The notes under the pieces: model-generated
What the model saw: the letters and a program-made list of their open reading frames with translations, nothing else
Database searches by the model: none
Told to the model about the DNA's origin: nothing
Source: Alkaliphilus oremlandii OhILAs
Lineage (GTDB): Bacteria > Bacillota > Clostridia > Peptostreptococcales > Natronincolaceae
Direction of reading: 5' to 3'
Assembly: GCF_000018325.1 (NCBI RefSeq)
Contig: NC_009922.1
Coordinates: 1,054,001 to 1,118,000 of the forward strand
DNA: 64,000 bases
Position numbers and translations under genes: made by a program
Shown: one piece after another, positions 36,614 through 43,818 of the stretch
Position numbering within the stretch: position 1 is the stretch's first letter
How the letters are laid out: each line of letters opens with the position of its first letter

Positions 36614-37983
36614 TCGATCATCATTATATCTATAATTTACTAAAAAAAACGAGCAATGTTACAAAAGACAATATTCGGCAGAGCTTATTGAAGGCAAAAG
36701 ATAGGAAGCGTTTATCTCATAAAGATATTGCTGTTCTTCTACAGATTGAAGAAGAAGAGGATTTAAAAGAACTCTTTAAAATAGCCCAAGACATAAAGCA
36801 AGAGATCTATGGAAAACGCATTGTAATATTTGCCCCCCTTTATTTAAGTGATTACTGTGTAAATAGCTGCCTATACTGTGGATATAAAAGAGAGAACCAA
36901 TTTCAAAGAAGAAAACTTACAAGGGAAGAAATACAGGAGGAAGTAAAATTACTGGAAAAAATGGGGCATAAAAGATTAGCTGTAGAAGTCGGTGAAGATC
37001 CTATAAATTGCAGCATAGAGTATGTTACAGAAGCCATCAAAGCCATCTACGAAACTTATAACGAACATGGGAATATCAGAAGAGTAAATGTAAATATTGC
37101 AGCAACTACAGTGGACAACTATAGAAAATTAAAGGATACAGGCATTGGGACGTATATATTATTTCAAGAAACATACCATCAACCTACCTATGAAAAGGTT
37201 CATGTCAGTGGACCAAAAGCAAATTATGCGTACCATTTAACTGCTTTTAATAGAGCCATTGCGGCGGGAATCGATGATGTTGGGGCAGGCGTTTTATTCG
37301 GGCTATATGACTATAAATTTGAAGTACTGGCTTTGATGCTTCACAATGAATATTTAGAAAAAGAATACGGTGTAGGCTTTCATACTATTTCCGTTCCTAG
37401 GTTGAAAAAAGCAGAAGGGATGGATATAGCGTCATTTCCTCATATAGTAACGGATCAGGAGTTCAAAAAAATTGTGGCGATTATTCGACTGGCAGTGCCC
37501 TTTACAGGGATTATTCTATCTACAAGAGAAAGCCATGAAATGAGAAAAGAAGTGATCGAATATGGTATATCTCAAATAAGTGCTGGCTCTTGTACTGGTG
37601 TAGGCGGATACAAGGAAGAGGAACAGGGAGAAGGTCGAGCACAGTTTGAGGTATCAGATCACAGGAAGCCCTTTGAAGTAATTCAAGATCTGATAGAAAA
37701 TGATCACATTCCTTCCTATTGTACCGCCTGCTATCGGATGGGAAGAACTGGGGACCGATTTATGGCGCTGGCAAAATCAGGTCAGATTCAAAATGTCTGT
37801 GGACCCAATGCCTTGATGACTTTAATGGAGTATGCATTAGACTATGGAGATGAAGAGTTTCAAACAGTAATAAATACCATGATAGATAAAGAAATCGTAA
37901 ATATTCAACGAGAGGACATAAAGAATCTTCTTTTAGAGAAAATAGAAAAAATGAAGCAGGGAGAACGAGATTTATACTTATAG
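36610..37983 (+). CDS. hydG: [FeFe] hydrogenase maturase HydG (tyrosine lyase)
   Basis: Radical SAM enzyme that splits tyrosine into p-cresol and the CO and CN ligands of the H-cluster. About 457 residues. N-terminal cluster CVNSCLYCGY (CX3CX2C); the C-terminal auxiliary cluster motif CX2CX22C (CTAC ... NVC near residues 375-400) separates it from ThiH. The ATG at 36610 follows GGAGG and overlaps the hydE stop by 4 bases; the GTG at 36595 precedes that binding site. Confidence 0.95.
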   Translation: MIDHHYIYNLLKKTSNVTKDNIRQSLLKAKDRKRLSHKDIAVLLQIEEEEDLKELFKIAQDIKQEIYGKRIVIFAPLYLSDYCVNSCLYCGYKRENQFQRRKLTREEIQEEVKLLEKMGHKRLAVEVGEDPINCSIEYVTEAIKAIYETYNEHGNIRRVNVNIAATTVDNYRKLKDTGIGTYILFQETYHQPTYEKVHVSGPKANYAYHLTAFNRAIAAGIDDVGAGVLFGLYDYKFEVLALMLHNEYLEKEYGVGFHTISVPRLKKAEGMDIASFPHIVTDQEFKKIVAIIRLAVPFTGIILSTRESHEMRKEVIEYGISQISAGSCTGVGGYKEEEQGEGRAQFEVSDHRKPFEVIQDLIENDHIPSYCTACYRMGRTGDRFMALAKSGQIQNVCGPNALMTLMEYALDYGDEEFQTVINTMIDKEIVNIQREDIKNLLLEKIEKMKQGERDLYL

Positions 37984-37997
37984 CAAGGAGTGTAGAT

Positions 37998-39233
37998 ATG
38001 AACAATACACCGAAAGGAAACAGAAAGCATATTGTTTTCTATGGAAAACGAAATGCTGGGAAATCAACCCTGATGAATCGAATCGTAGGGCAAGATATTT
38101 CTGTAGTATCTTCCATAAAAGGTACTACTACGGACCCCGTATCTAAAGCTGTAGAGTTAATTCCCTTTGGACCTGTATTATTTATAGATACAGGAGGGGT
38201 TGATGACGGTGGTGATTTAGGAGAGTTAAGAGTAGAAAAGACGGAAAACACCTTAGAAAAAGCAGATTTTGCTGTATATGTAATTTCAATAGAGGATAGG
38301 GACGAAGGGTTTTATTTAGAGTATAGGGAAAAATTTAAGGAAAGGAATATTCCCTATATTACAGTAATTAATAAAATCGATACGGTTTCAGAAGAAAAGC
38401 TGAAACAAATAAGATATGATTTAGTGATTAATAAAAAGTGGAAAAATACAGTGTTTACAACGATAAAAGATGGTCAAACCATAGAAAATTTAAAGGATGA
38501 AATCATAAAGAATCTAAAGAAGGACAGTGAAGAAGAAACCTTCATTGGGGATCTTATTCCTCAAAATGGGAAAGTGATATTGGTCGTTCCAATAGATTCG
38601 GAAGCACCGAAAGGAAGATTGATTTTGCCACAGGTTCAGCTCATTAGAGATTGTTTAGACCATGGCATCAAGTCCTATGTAGTTCGAGATACGGAATTAG
38701 CTTCTGCAATAGAGGATTTAGCAGAGATAGATCTTGTAGTTACCGATTCGCAAATATTTAAAAAGGTAGATCAAATAGTGCCAAAGCATATTCCTTTAAC
38801 CAGTTTTTCTATTCTGATGGCTAGGCAGAAAGGGGATTTAAGTGTATTTTTAGAAGGAATTCAAGCCATTGAGAGATTAAAAGAAAGAGAATTCCCTAGA
38901 GTTTTAATCATGGAAAGCTGCTCGCACAACACTTCCCATGAAGATATCGGGAGCGTTAAGATTCCTATGATGTTAAATAAGTATTTAGGAAAACCAATAG
39001 ATTTTCAATTTAGAATGGGAGAAGACTTCCCAAAAAACATAGAAGATTACGATGTGGTCGTTCACTGTGGGTCCTGTATGTTGAACAAAAAAGCCATGGA
39101 ACATCGAATCAGAATTTGTAAGTTAAACAATGTACCGCTAACGAACTACGGAATTGTATTGGCTTATTTAACTGGAATATTAGAGCGGTCCGTAAAAATA
39201 TTCCATCTCAACTTTATTTTACCTAAATTTTAA
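37998..39233 (+). CDS. hydF: [FeFe] hydrogenase maturase HydF (GTPase scaffold)
   Basis: 411 residues. N-terminal GTPase domain with P-loop GKRNAGKSTLMN, DTGG and NKID motifs; a dimerisation middle region; and the C-terminal [4Fe-4S]-binding motif CSH ... HCGSC (about residues 305-355). HydF carries the assembled diiron subcluster and delivers it to the hydrogenase. 14 bases after hydG. Last gene of the hyd set. Confidence 0.94.
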   Translation: MNNTPKGNRKHIVFYGKRNAGKSTLMNRIVGQDISVVSSIKGTTTDPVSKAVELIPFGPVLFIDTGGVDDGGDLGELRVEKTENTLEKADFAVYVISIEDRDEGFYLEYREKFKERNIPYITVINKIDTVSEEKLKQIRYDLVINKKWKNTVFTTIKDGQTIENLKDEIIKNLKKDSEEETFIGDLIPQNGKVILVVPIDSEAPKGRLILPQVQLIRDCLDHGIKSYVVRDTELASAIEDLAEIDLVVTDSQIFKKVDQIVPKHIPLTSFSILMARQKGDLSVFLEGIQAIERLKEREFPRVLIMESCSHNTSHEDIGSVKIPMMLNKYLGKPIDFQFRMGEDFPKNIEDYDVVVHCGSCMLNKKAMEHRIRICKLNNVPLTNYGIVLAYLTGILERSVKIFHLNFILPKF

Positions 39234-39292
39234 GAAAGTATATTTACAACGGATCTTTTTTAATATATACTGTTGTTGAGTTTATAATCTAT

Positions 39293-39330
39293 AGGAGGGG
39301 AAGTAAGTAATGAGATTAATTTTTTGCTAA
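39293..39330 (+). CDS. Orphan leader ORF MRLIFC with its ribosome binding site
   Basis: AGGAGGGG at 39293-39300, then ATG at 39310 and six codons (MRLIFC) to a TAA at 39328-39330. The peptide resembles the macrolide-sensing leader of msrD (MYLIFM): the same length, L-I-F at the same positions, stop at codon 7. A hairpin follows at 39347-39382. No intact resistance gene lies downstream before a terminator at 39707, so the controlled gene may have been lost. The resemblance comes from my memory of the MsrD leader. Confidence 0.5.
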
Positions 39331-39346
39331 TATTAATTTATTTTAA

Positions 39347-39382
39347 GCACCTGAAATTTTAAGTAGTTTTAAAATTCAGTGC
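39347..39382 (+). promoter_or_regulatory. Hairpin downstream of the MRLIFC leader
   Basis: GCAC-TGAA-TTTTAA pairs with TTAAAA-TTCA-GTGC, with single bulged bases at 39351 and 39356 and a loop of GTAGTT. It starts 16 bases after the leader stop. No U-tract follows. Confidence 0.5.
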
Positions 39383-39706
39383 ATTATAAAGTTTGTGAAC
39401 CTAAGGGAACAAATTTTATCCTTAAATTAATAGATTTTTCAAGAGAGTGGAGGTACCTAAGGACAATTAGGTTGACTTGTTGTACTCTTATTTGAAATTA
39501 GCAATTTAGAAGATACTTACTGAACTAAAATAGATTATCATAATGGACATTATTTATATTGAGTGCTATAAAATATTTGGAGAACAGGATATTCTATAAG
39601 CATTTATAATTCAAAATCCCTCTATATTCCATGGGGAGAAGAATTTGCGTATACTCATATTGAATTCTGCCCGTCATCAATTATTGTAATCTGATATTGT
39701 ATTTTA
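39383..39706. other. AT-rich stretch with no intact gene; possible decayed gene
   Basis: No frame longer than about 40 codons. The segment ending in the TGA near 39693 reads as a short open tail (…IPWGEEFAYTHIEF…) without a start, which could be a remnant of whatever the MRLIFC leader once controlled. A GGAGG near 39450 has no convincing start codon. I cannot name the remnant. Confidence 0.3.
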
Positions 39707-39745
39707 GACCGTAAGAAGAACCCATCTTCCTACGGTCTTTTTTTA
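39707..39745 (+). terminator. Terminator before the S4 gene region
   Basis: GACCGTAAGAAGA pairs with TCTTCCTACGGTC (one mismatch) and is followed by seven T. It closes the region after hydF and the orphan leader. Confidence 0.88.
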
Positions 39746-39836
39746 TGACCGAACCCGATTTGCTGAAAGCAAATCGATGGTAGGTCAAACGCAACGAACA
39801 CCAAATTTGCACGACCAGAGCAAGTGAACAAATTTG
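39746..39836. repeat. Hairpin plus short-repeat element of unknown nature
   Basis: TGACC ... CGATTTGC pairs with GCAAATCG ... GGTCA (39746-39787), and CAAATTTG occurs at 39802-39809 and 39829-39836. The composition (many CGAAC/CGACC words) differs from the AT-rich flanks. It may be a copy of a dispersed palindromic element. Confidence 0.35.
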
Positions 39837-39972
39837 AGCTGTGAGACTGCGACATATACTTAGTAAAGCAGTACCCAATTAAGAAAGACCAATAAATTAG
39901 CTAAAATAGTTATGGAAGTAAACTTCTAAATTGTGAATAGGGACACAAATAATACTGATCGGTGGTGAGCAT

Positions 39973-40011
39973 ATGACACCTTTTATAAAGGTAATGGATT
40001 TAAATCGATAA
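39973..40011 (+). CDS. Possible 12-residue leader ORF (MTPFIKVMDLNR)
   Basis: GGTGGTGAGC precedes the ATG at 39973; twelve codons end at the TAA at 40009-40011, just before another strong site (GGGAGGAG, 40014-40021). It is the first of two candidate leaders ahead of the S4 gene. Confidence 0.35.
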   Translation: MTPFIKVMDLNR

Positions 40012-40035
40012 ACGGGAGGAGTATACGAAAAGTTT

Positions 40036-40218
40036 ATGATGAATACATTACCAAAAGTAAAAATAGGAAAACTTAATTTTTTCCGTATTCCTTTCCGTAA
40101 TTTTAAAATTACTGGAGGTAAGGAATATGGAGAACAGATTAAGATTAACTTGGAATATATACAATGGAGAAATAGCTATAGAAGAGCGGTATTGCCACAA
40201 TTGTGGAAAGAAAGTTGA
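40036..40218 (+). CDS. Candidate regulatory leader ORF overlapping the S4 gene
   Basis: 60 codons from the ATG at 40036 (a second ATG follows at 40039), after GGGAGGAG at 40014-40021 (spacing long, 14 bases). Codons 16-23 encode FRIPFRNF and form the left arm of a hairpin whose right arm holds the ribosome binding site and ATG of the S4 gene at 40127. The early part has Lys/Arg-x-Lys/Arg motifs (KVK, then FFRIPFR). The frame runs 92 bases into the S4 gene in another phase. A ribosome stalled on it would open the hairpin, as in erm attenuators. Confidence 0.45.
   Translation: MMNTLPKVKIGKLNFFRIPFRNFKITGGKEYGEQIKINLEYIQWRNSYRRAVLPQLWKES
40083..40130 (+). promoter_or_regulatory. Hairpin hiding the ribosome binding site and start of the S4 gene
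   Basis: 40083-40093 pairs with 40120-40130 (11 consecutive pairs, one G-U), and 40097-40102 pairs with 40107-40112; CC at 40095-40096 can pair with GG of the binding site GGAGG (40114-40118). The ATG at 40127-40129 is fully paired. The left arm is coding sequence of the leader ORF. This is the layout of a translational attenuator. Confidence 0.6.
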
Positions 40219-40633
40219 ATTTAAGGATTCTCTAAGGAGAAGACAGAATGCAAATGGAAAAAATATATACCATTTTGCAATTTATAAATGCTTAAAAGGC
40301 CATTCATGGAATAAACAACTAGACATATTTAAAGCAAAACCGGGTCTAGAAAATGACTCTGAAGAATTTTTTGATCAAGAAAGTCAATTTGACGAAATTG
40401 TTATAGGGCAATTCAAGCAAGAGCGGATTACGAATGTAGAAATCTATATGAATACCTTACAGAAAAAAGTAAGAATCGATAAATTTCTATCTTCAAAAAT
40501 TCAGGATATGACGAGAGAAAAGATTGTCGATCTCATTAACTTAGGTTTTATAAAAATTAATGATAAAGAGGTAAGGTCGAAAGCCAATTTAAAAGAAAAG
40601 GATGTCATAGACTTACTCATAAGTGAATTCTAG
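40127..40633 (+). CDS. Zinc-ribbon plus S4 RNA-binding domain protein
   Basis: 168 residues, ATG after GGAGGTAAGG. The N-terminal part has a likely zinc site C23-x2-C26 ... C55-x3-H59; residues 70-110 are acidic; the C-terminal 55 residues form an S4 domain (VRIDKFLSSKIQ ... INLGFIKINDKEV) as in ribosomal S4, RluB-type synthases and the stalled-ribosome factors Hsp15/RqcP. No catalytic domain. Its place beside leader-controlled rlmA and hflX genes, and its own hidden start site, suggest a ribosome or rRNA-binding factor made when translation is inhibited. Function otherwise unknown. Confidence 0.7.
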   Translation: MENRLRLTWNIYNGEIAIEERYCHNCGKKVEFKDSLRRRQNANGKNIYHFAIYKCLKGHSWNKQLDIFKAKPGLENDSEEFFDQESQFDEIVIGQFKQERITNVEIYMNTLQKKVRIDKFLSSKIQDMTREKIVDLINLGFIKINDKEVRSKANLKEKDVIDLLISEF

Positions 40634-40647
40634 CAAGGAGGTGCCAC

Positions 40648-40689
40648 AATGGTGAGAGGTCCAATTTTTTGGATTAGATTCAGAGGATA
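40648..40689 (+). CDS. Leader peptide MVRGPIFWIRFRG ahead of rlmA
   Basis: CAAGGAGG then ATG at 40648 and 13 codons to a TAG at 40687-40689. The peptide carries Arg-x-Arg (IRFR) near its end, the '+x+' motif at which macrolide-bound ribosomes are known to stall. The last codons are part of a hairpin. It lies 14 bases after the S4 gene and 107 bases before rlmA. Confidence 0.6.
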
Positions 40690-40756
40690 GCACAGAGATT
40701 GTGGCTATCCAATAAGAAAAAGCATTAATTTAAAAAAAAGTAGCCATGATGCTCTG
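40684..40756 (+). promoter_or_regulatory. Two mutually exclusive hairpins in the rlmA leader
   Basis: Short form: GGATAGC-ACA pairs with TGT-G-GCTATCC (40684-40709), overlapping the leader's final codons. Long form: CAGAG-N4-TGGCTA (40692-40706) pairs with TAGCCA-N5-CTCTG (40741-40756). Both use TGGCTA, so only one can form. A ribosome stalled on IRFR would cover the short form's left arm and favour the long form. No U-tract is visible after either. Confidence 0.55.
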
Positions 40757-40796
40757 ATATTTACCCTCAAACAGTAAGTAGAAGGAGATTATGGAT

Positions 40797-41675
40797 ATGA
40801 AATTAAATAAATTAGAAAAAAGTAGAGTATTATTTTCTAAAAACATCGAAATATTTCGATGCGCTATTTGTAAGGATCATATGATGGTAAAGAATAACAA
40901 TAGTTTGATTTGCAGCAATGGTCATTGCTTTGATATCTCTAGAAAAGGTTATGTGAATTTAATCAATAGAAGCAGCAATCAAGTTTATAATCAAGAATTG
41001 TTTGAAGCCAGAAATAAAATATACCTTAGGGGCTGCTATGACCCATTAACGAAGGAATTGATTCATTTAATCGAATTGTATCTACCGATGAATCATCAGA
41101 AATATATTTTAGATGCTGGATGTGGAGAAGGATACTATTTAAATCAAATATCTAAAGATAAAAAACTCTATGGTACATCAAACTTTGTAGGCATTGATCT
41201 ATCAAAGGAAGGTATCCGTATGGCCACAAGGGGAAATAGCAAGATCCTTTGGTGTATTTCAGATTTAGCAAATATGCCCTTGAAAAGCGATAAAATGGAT
41301 GTGATATTGAACATACTGTCCCCAGCCAATTACGAAGAATTTGTCAGGGTTTTGAAGAAGGATGGCATCGTAATTAAGGTGATTCCAGAACCTCAATATT
41401 TAAAAGAAATTCGGGCACTTTTAGGGGATCGAATAAAAAGAGACCATTATTCCAATGAAAATGTAATGAGGGTTTTTCAATCGCATTTAGGTTTGATCGC
41501 TGAGAAAAAATTGAACTATCAATGGGAGATTAATGAATCGGATTTAAGGAATTTAATAAAAATGACCCCCATGACATCAAGATTGACGGCAGAAGAAATA
41601 GAGACTTTAGTGATAAGAAAGATATCCAGTATTACCATCGATCTGAAAATTTTAGTGGGTCAATATAAATCGTAA
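40797..41675 (+). CDS. rlmA: RlmA-type 23S rRNA (guanine-N1) methyltransferase
   Basis: About 292 residues. N-terminal zinc site C-x2-C ... C-x3-H (CAICKDH ... CSNGHCFD) and the SAM motif LDAGCGEGYYL are those of the RlmA/TlrB family, which methylates G745 or G748 in helix 35 of 23S rRNA at the peptide tunnel; the TlrB form gives tylosin resistance. Two in-frame ATGs (40791, 40797) follow AAGGAG; 40797 has the better spacing. The start block is nearly identical to that of hflX downstream. Whether this is the G745 or G748 enzyme cannot be told. Confidence 0.82.
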   Translation: MKLNKLEKSRVLFSKNIEIFRCAICKDHMMVKNNNSLICSNGHCFDISRKGYVNLINRSSNQVYNQELFEARNKIYLRGCYDPLTKELIHLIELYLPMNHQKYILDAGCGEGYYLNQISKDKKLYGTSNFVGIDLSKEGIRMATRGNSKILWCISDLANMPLKSDKMDVILNILSPANYEEFVRVLKKDGIVIKVIPEPQYLKEIRALLGDRIKRDHYSNENVMRVFQSHLGLIAEKKLNYQWEINESDLRNLIKMTPMTSRLTAEEIETLVIRKISSITIDLKILVGQYKS

Positions 41676-41717
41676 TGAATGAATTTATTGATAAATTATT
41701 ATAAGGAGGGGAGAACC

Positions 41718-41762
41718 ATGATCATTAGAGTAGCAACTTATTTTATTAGAATAAGAAAATAG
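41718..41762 (+). CDS. Leader peptide MIIRVATYFIRIRK ahead of hflX
   Basis: TAAGGAGGGGAG then ATG at 41718 and 14 codons to a TAG at 41760-41762. The C-terminal end IRIRK contains overlapping Arg-x-Arg motifs, like the rlmA leader. Its last codons pair in a hairpin. It starts 43 bases after the rlmA stop. Confidence 0.6.
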   Translation: MIIRVATYFIRIRK

Positions 41763-41840
41763 TGCACGGTTTGTGACTATTGATAAATTTTTAAAATATG
41801 GTTTTTAATTTTATATTTTAAAGTAGTCGTAATCCCGTGC
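41758..41840 (+). promoter_or_regulatory. Two mutually exclusive hairpins in the hflX leader
   Basis: Short form: AATAGT-g-CAC pairs with GTG-ACTATT (41758-41781), overlapping the leader stop. Long form: GCACGG-N5-GACTA (41764-41779) pairs with TAGTC-N6-CCGTGC (41824-41840). The arrangement copies that in front of rlmA with different bases, so base pairing has been kept while sequence has changed. No U-tract follows the long form. Confidence 0.58.
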
Positions 41841-41881
41841 TATTTAAAAAAAGAAATATTAAATAGAAGGAGATTATGAAT

Positions 41882-43132
41882 ATGAACCAAAAAGGAATCG
41901 TCGTGGGATTAAACTTAAATAATAGAAATAACTTTGAGGAATCAATGGTGGAGCTGGAGAACCTATCTCTGGCTTGCGATATTCACATCGTAGGAAGGAT
42001 CACACAGAATGCTCGAAAGGTAAATTCAGCCTATTATATTGGGAATGGAAAAATAGAAGAATTGATAGAACTTATATCAGAAAAAAATGCAGAGATCGTA
42101 ATTTTTAATCATGAGCTATCGGGTTCACAGCTGAGAAATATTGAAGAAAAAGTCCAGTGTAGAGTTGCCGATAGGACAGCTTTAATATTAGATATCTTTG
42201 CACAGAGAGCAAAAACTAGAGAAGCAAAACTACAGGTAGAAGTAGCATGGCTTCAGTATGAGCTACCAAGGTTAGTCGGATCTAATGAAAATTTAGGCCG
42301 CCAAAGCGGAGGGGTAGGGACTAAAAACAGAGGTGCTGGAGAAAAGAAGATCGAGCTAGACCGTAGGAAAATAGAAGAGAGAATCGCTGCCTTAAATAAG
42401 GAGCTGGAAATATTAAAAGGACAGAGAACGACTCAGAGAAAAGAGCGAAAAGAATCGAATATTCCGAATGTAGCATTGGTAGGATATACCAATGCAGGAA
42501 AGTCGTCCATTATGAACGCCATGATGGATCAATCCCAGCATAAGGATAATAAAAAGGTTTTTGAAAAGGATATGTTATTTGCCACCCTAGAAACTTCTGT
42601 TCGACATATCAAAGTATCTGGCAATAAATCCTTTCTATTATCGGATACCGTCGGATTTGTAAGTGATTTACCCCATAATTTAGTGAAGGCTTTTCGTTCT
42701 ACATTGGAGGAGGTATGTGAAGCTGATTTATTAATTCACGTTGTAGATATCTCCAACCCTCATTACGAAGCGCAAATCGATGTAACGAAGGAAACCTTAA
42801 AGCAAATAGGAGCCGACCATATCCCTGTAATCTATGCTTATAACAAAATCGATTTAGTGGATGAAACCTTGGAGCACAAGGAGGGAATCTATATTTCAGC
42901 GAAGAAAAATAGAGGCATCGAAAAACTGATCAACCTCATTTGTGATGAAGTATTCACGGACCGTATCCAATGCACAATGCTCATCCCATATGACGACGTT
43001 AAAGCGGTTCCTTATTTCAATCAAAATGCAAATGTATTGGATACGGCGTATGTAAATGAAGGAACGGTACTGAATATGGAATGTACACAGATGGATTTTT
43101 ATAAGTATAAGAAATACGTCATAACCCAATAG
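41882..43132 (+). CDS. hflX: HflX-type ribosome-splitting GTPase
   Basis: About 416 residues: N-terminal HflX domain (residues 1-190, with VEVAWLQYELPRL and a glycine-rich loop), then the GTPase domain with P-loop GYTNAGKSS, DTVGFV, and NKID near 325. HflX splits stalled 70S ribosomes; the HflXr branch in Listeria gives macrolide and lincosamide resistance and is antibiotic-induced. The ATG at 41882 is 9 bases from AAGGAG, the ATG at 41876 only 3. The leader upstream suggests an inducible, HflXr-like role, which is inference. Confidence 0.87.
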   Translation: MNQKGIVVGLNLNNRNNFEESMVELENLSLACDIHIVGRITQNARKVNSAYYIGNGKIEELIELISEKNAEIVIFNHELSGSQLRNIEEKVQCRVADRTALILDIFAQRAKTREAKLQVEVAWLQYELPRLVGSNENLGRQSGGVGTKNRGAGEKKIELDRRKIEERIAALNKELEILKGQRTTQRKERKESNIPNVALVGYTNAGKSSIMNAMMDQSQHKDNKKVFEKDMLFATLETSVRHIKVSGNKSFLLSDTVGFVSDLPHNLVKAFRSTLEEVCEADLLIHVVDISNPHYEAQIDVTKETLKQIGADHIPVIYAYNKIDLVDETLEHKEGIYISAKKNRGIEKLINLICDEVFTDRIQCTMLIPYDDVKAVPYFNQNANVLDTAYVNEGTVLNMECTQMDFYKYKKYVITQ

Positions 43133-43201
43133 AACAGGTAAAAGTTAAAAATTACTCCAGTATTTCTAAATGTATATTTAAATAAAATTAAAAAAATTTG
43201 C

Positions 43202-43235
43202 AAATAAAAAGCGTGGAATCTCACGCTTTTTATTT
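43202..43235 (+). terminator. Terminator after hflX
   Basis: AAATAAAAAGCGTG pairs with CACGCTTTTTATTT around GAATCT. It closes the leader-controlled cluster. Confidence 0.87.
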
Positions 43236-43405
43236 AGGTATGAGCGATGGTATGTGATAGGTTTTTAAAATTGTAAAAAGTAAGTTTAATAAAGGATTTT
43301 TTGAAGAAATGTCAAAATACTTTTATAGGATGAAGATGTACAGGGATATGGGATGAGAAATATTTTTAAAAAAATCAAAATAATATAGAGGGGAAACTTT
43401 AGTTG

Positions 43406-43795
43406 ATGTTAATAGAAAGAAATCGGATCATTTATTTCGTATTCATAGTAGCAGTTATGATACTGGGTTTAGGTTCTAGATATTATGCCGATTATTTACC
43501 CAAATGGACTTATCTCTACTTCGGAGATGTTTTATGGGCATTGATGATTTTTCTTATATTTGGATTTTTATTTAAGCGGAAACATACTTTGTGGATTGGC
43601 GTAGCATCTTTTTTATTTTCTTTTGCAATTGAGTTCAGCCAGCTGTATCAGGCATCATGGATCAATGGGATCAGAGGCACGACCATTGGAGGACTAGTTC
43701 TAGGCCACGGTTTTCTATGGAGTGATTTATTCGCTTACACCATGGGTATAGGGACAGGTATTTTATTAGAAAAAAGGCTATTCACTAATTCTTAA
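43406..43795 (+). CDS. DUF2809 membrane protein
   Basis: About 129 residues with four hydrophobic segments. The pattern GLGSRYYADYLPKW, FGDVLWALMIF, FAIEFSQLYQASWI and HGFLWSDLFAYTMGI is that of the DUF2809 family (function unknown). AGAGGGGAAA precedes TTG 43403 and ATG 43406; I use the ATG. It ends about 20 bases before the next gene, probably in one transcript with it. Confidence 0.75.
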   Translation: MLIERNRIIYFVFIVAVMILGLGSRYYADYLPKWTYLYFGDVLWALMIFLIFGFLFKRKHTLWIGVASFLFSFAIEFSQLYQASWINGIRGTTIGGLVLGHGFLWSDLFAYTMGIGTGILLEKRLFTNS

Positions 43796-43818
43796 AGTTG
43801 ATATTGGGAGGGGTACAA

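Noticed and set aside
39383..39706. Intact resistance gene after the MRLIFC leader
   Set aside because: All frames are broken within about 40 codons and no ABC-F or efflux motif is visible.
39940..39957. TTGTGAATAGGGACACAA-like dyad upstream of the S4 region as a Rex site
   Set aside because: Arms are short and the inner positions deviate; no redox gene follows, so I did not call it.
41841..41881. Intrinsic terminator after the long hflX-leader hairpin
   Set aside because: The stem is followed by an A-rich, not a T-rich, tract on the + strand.
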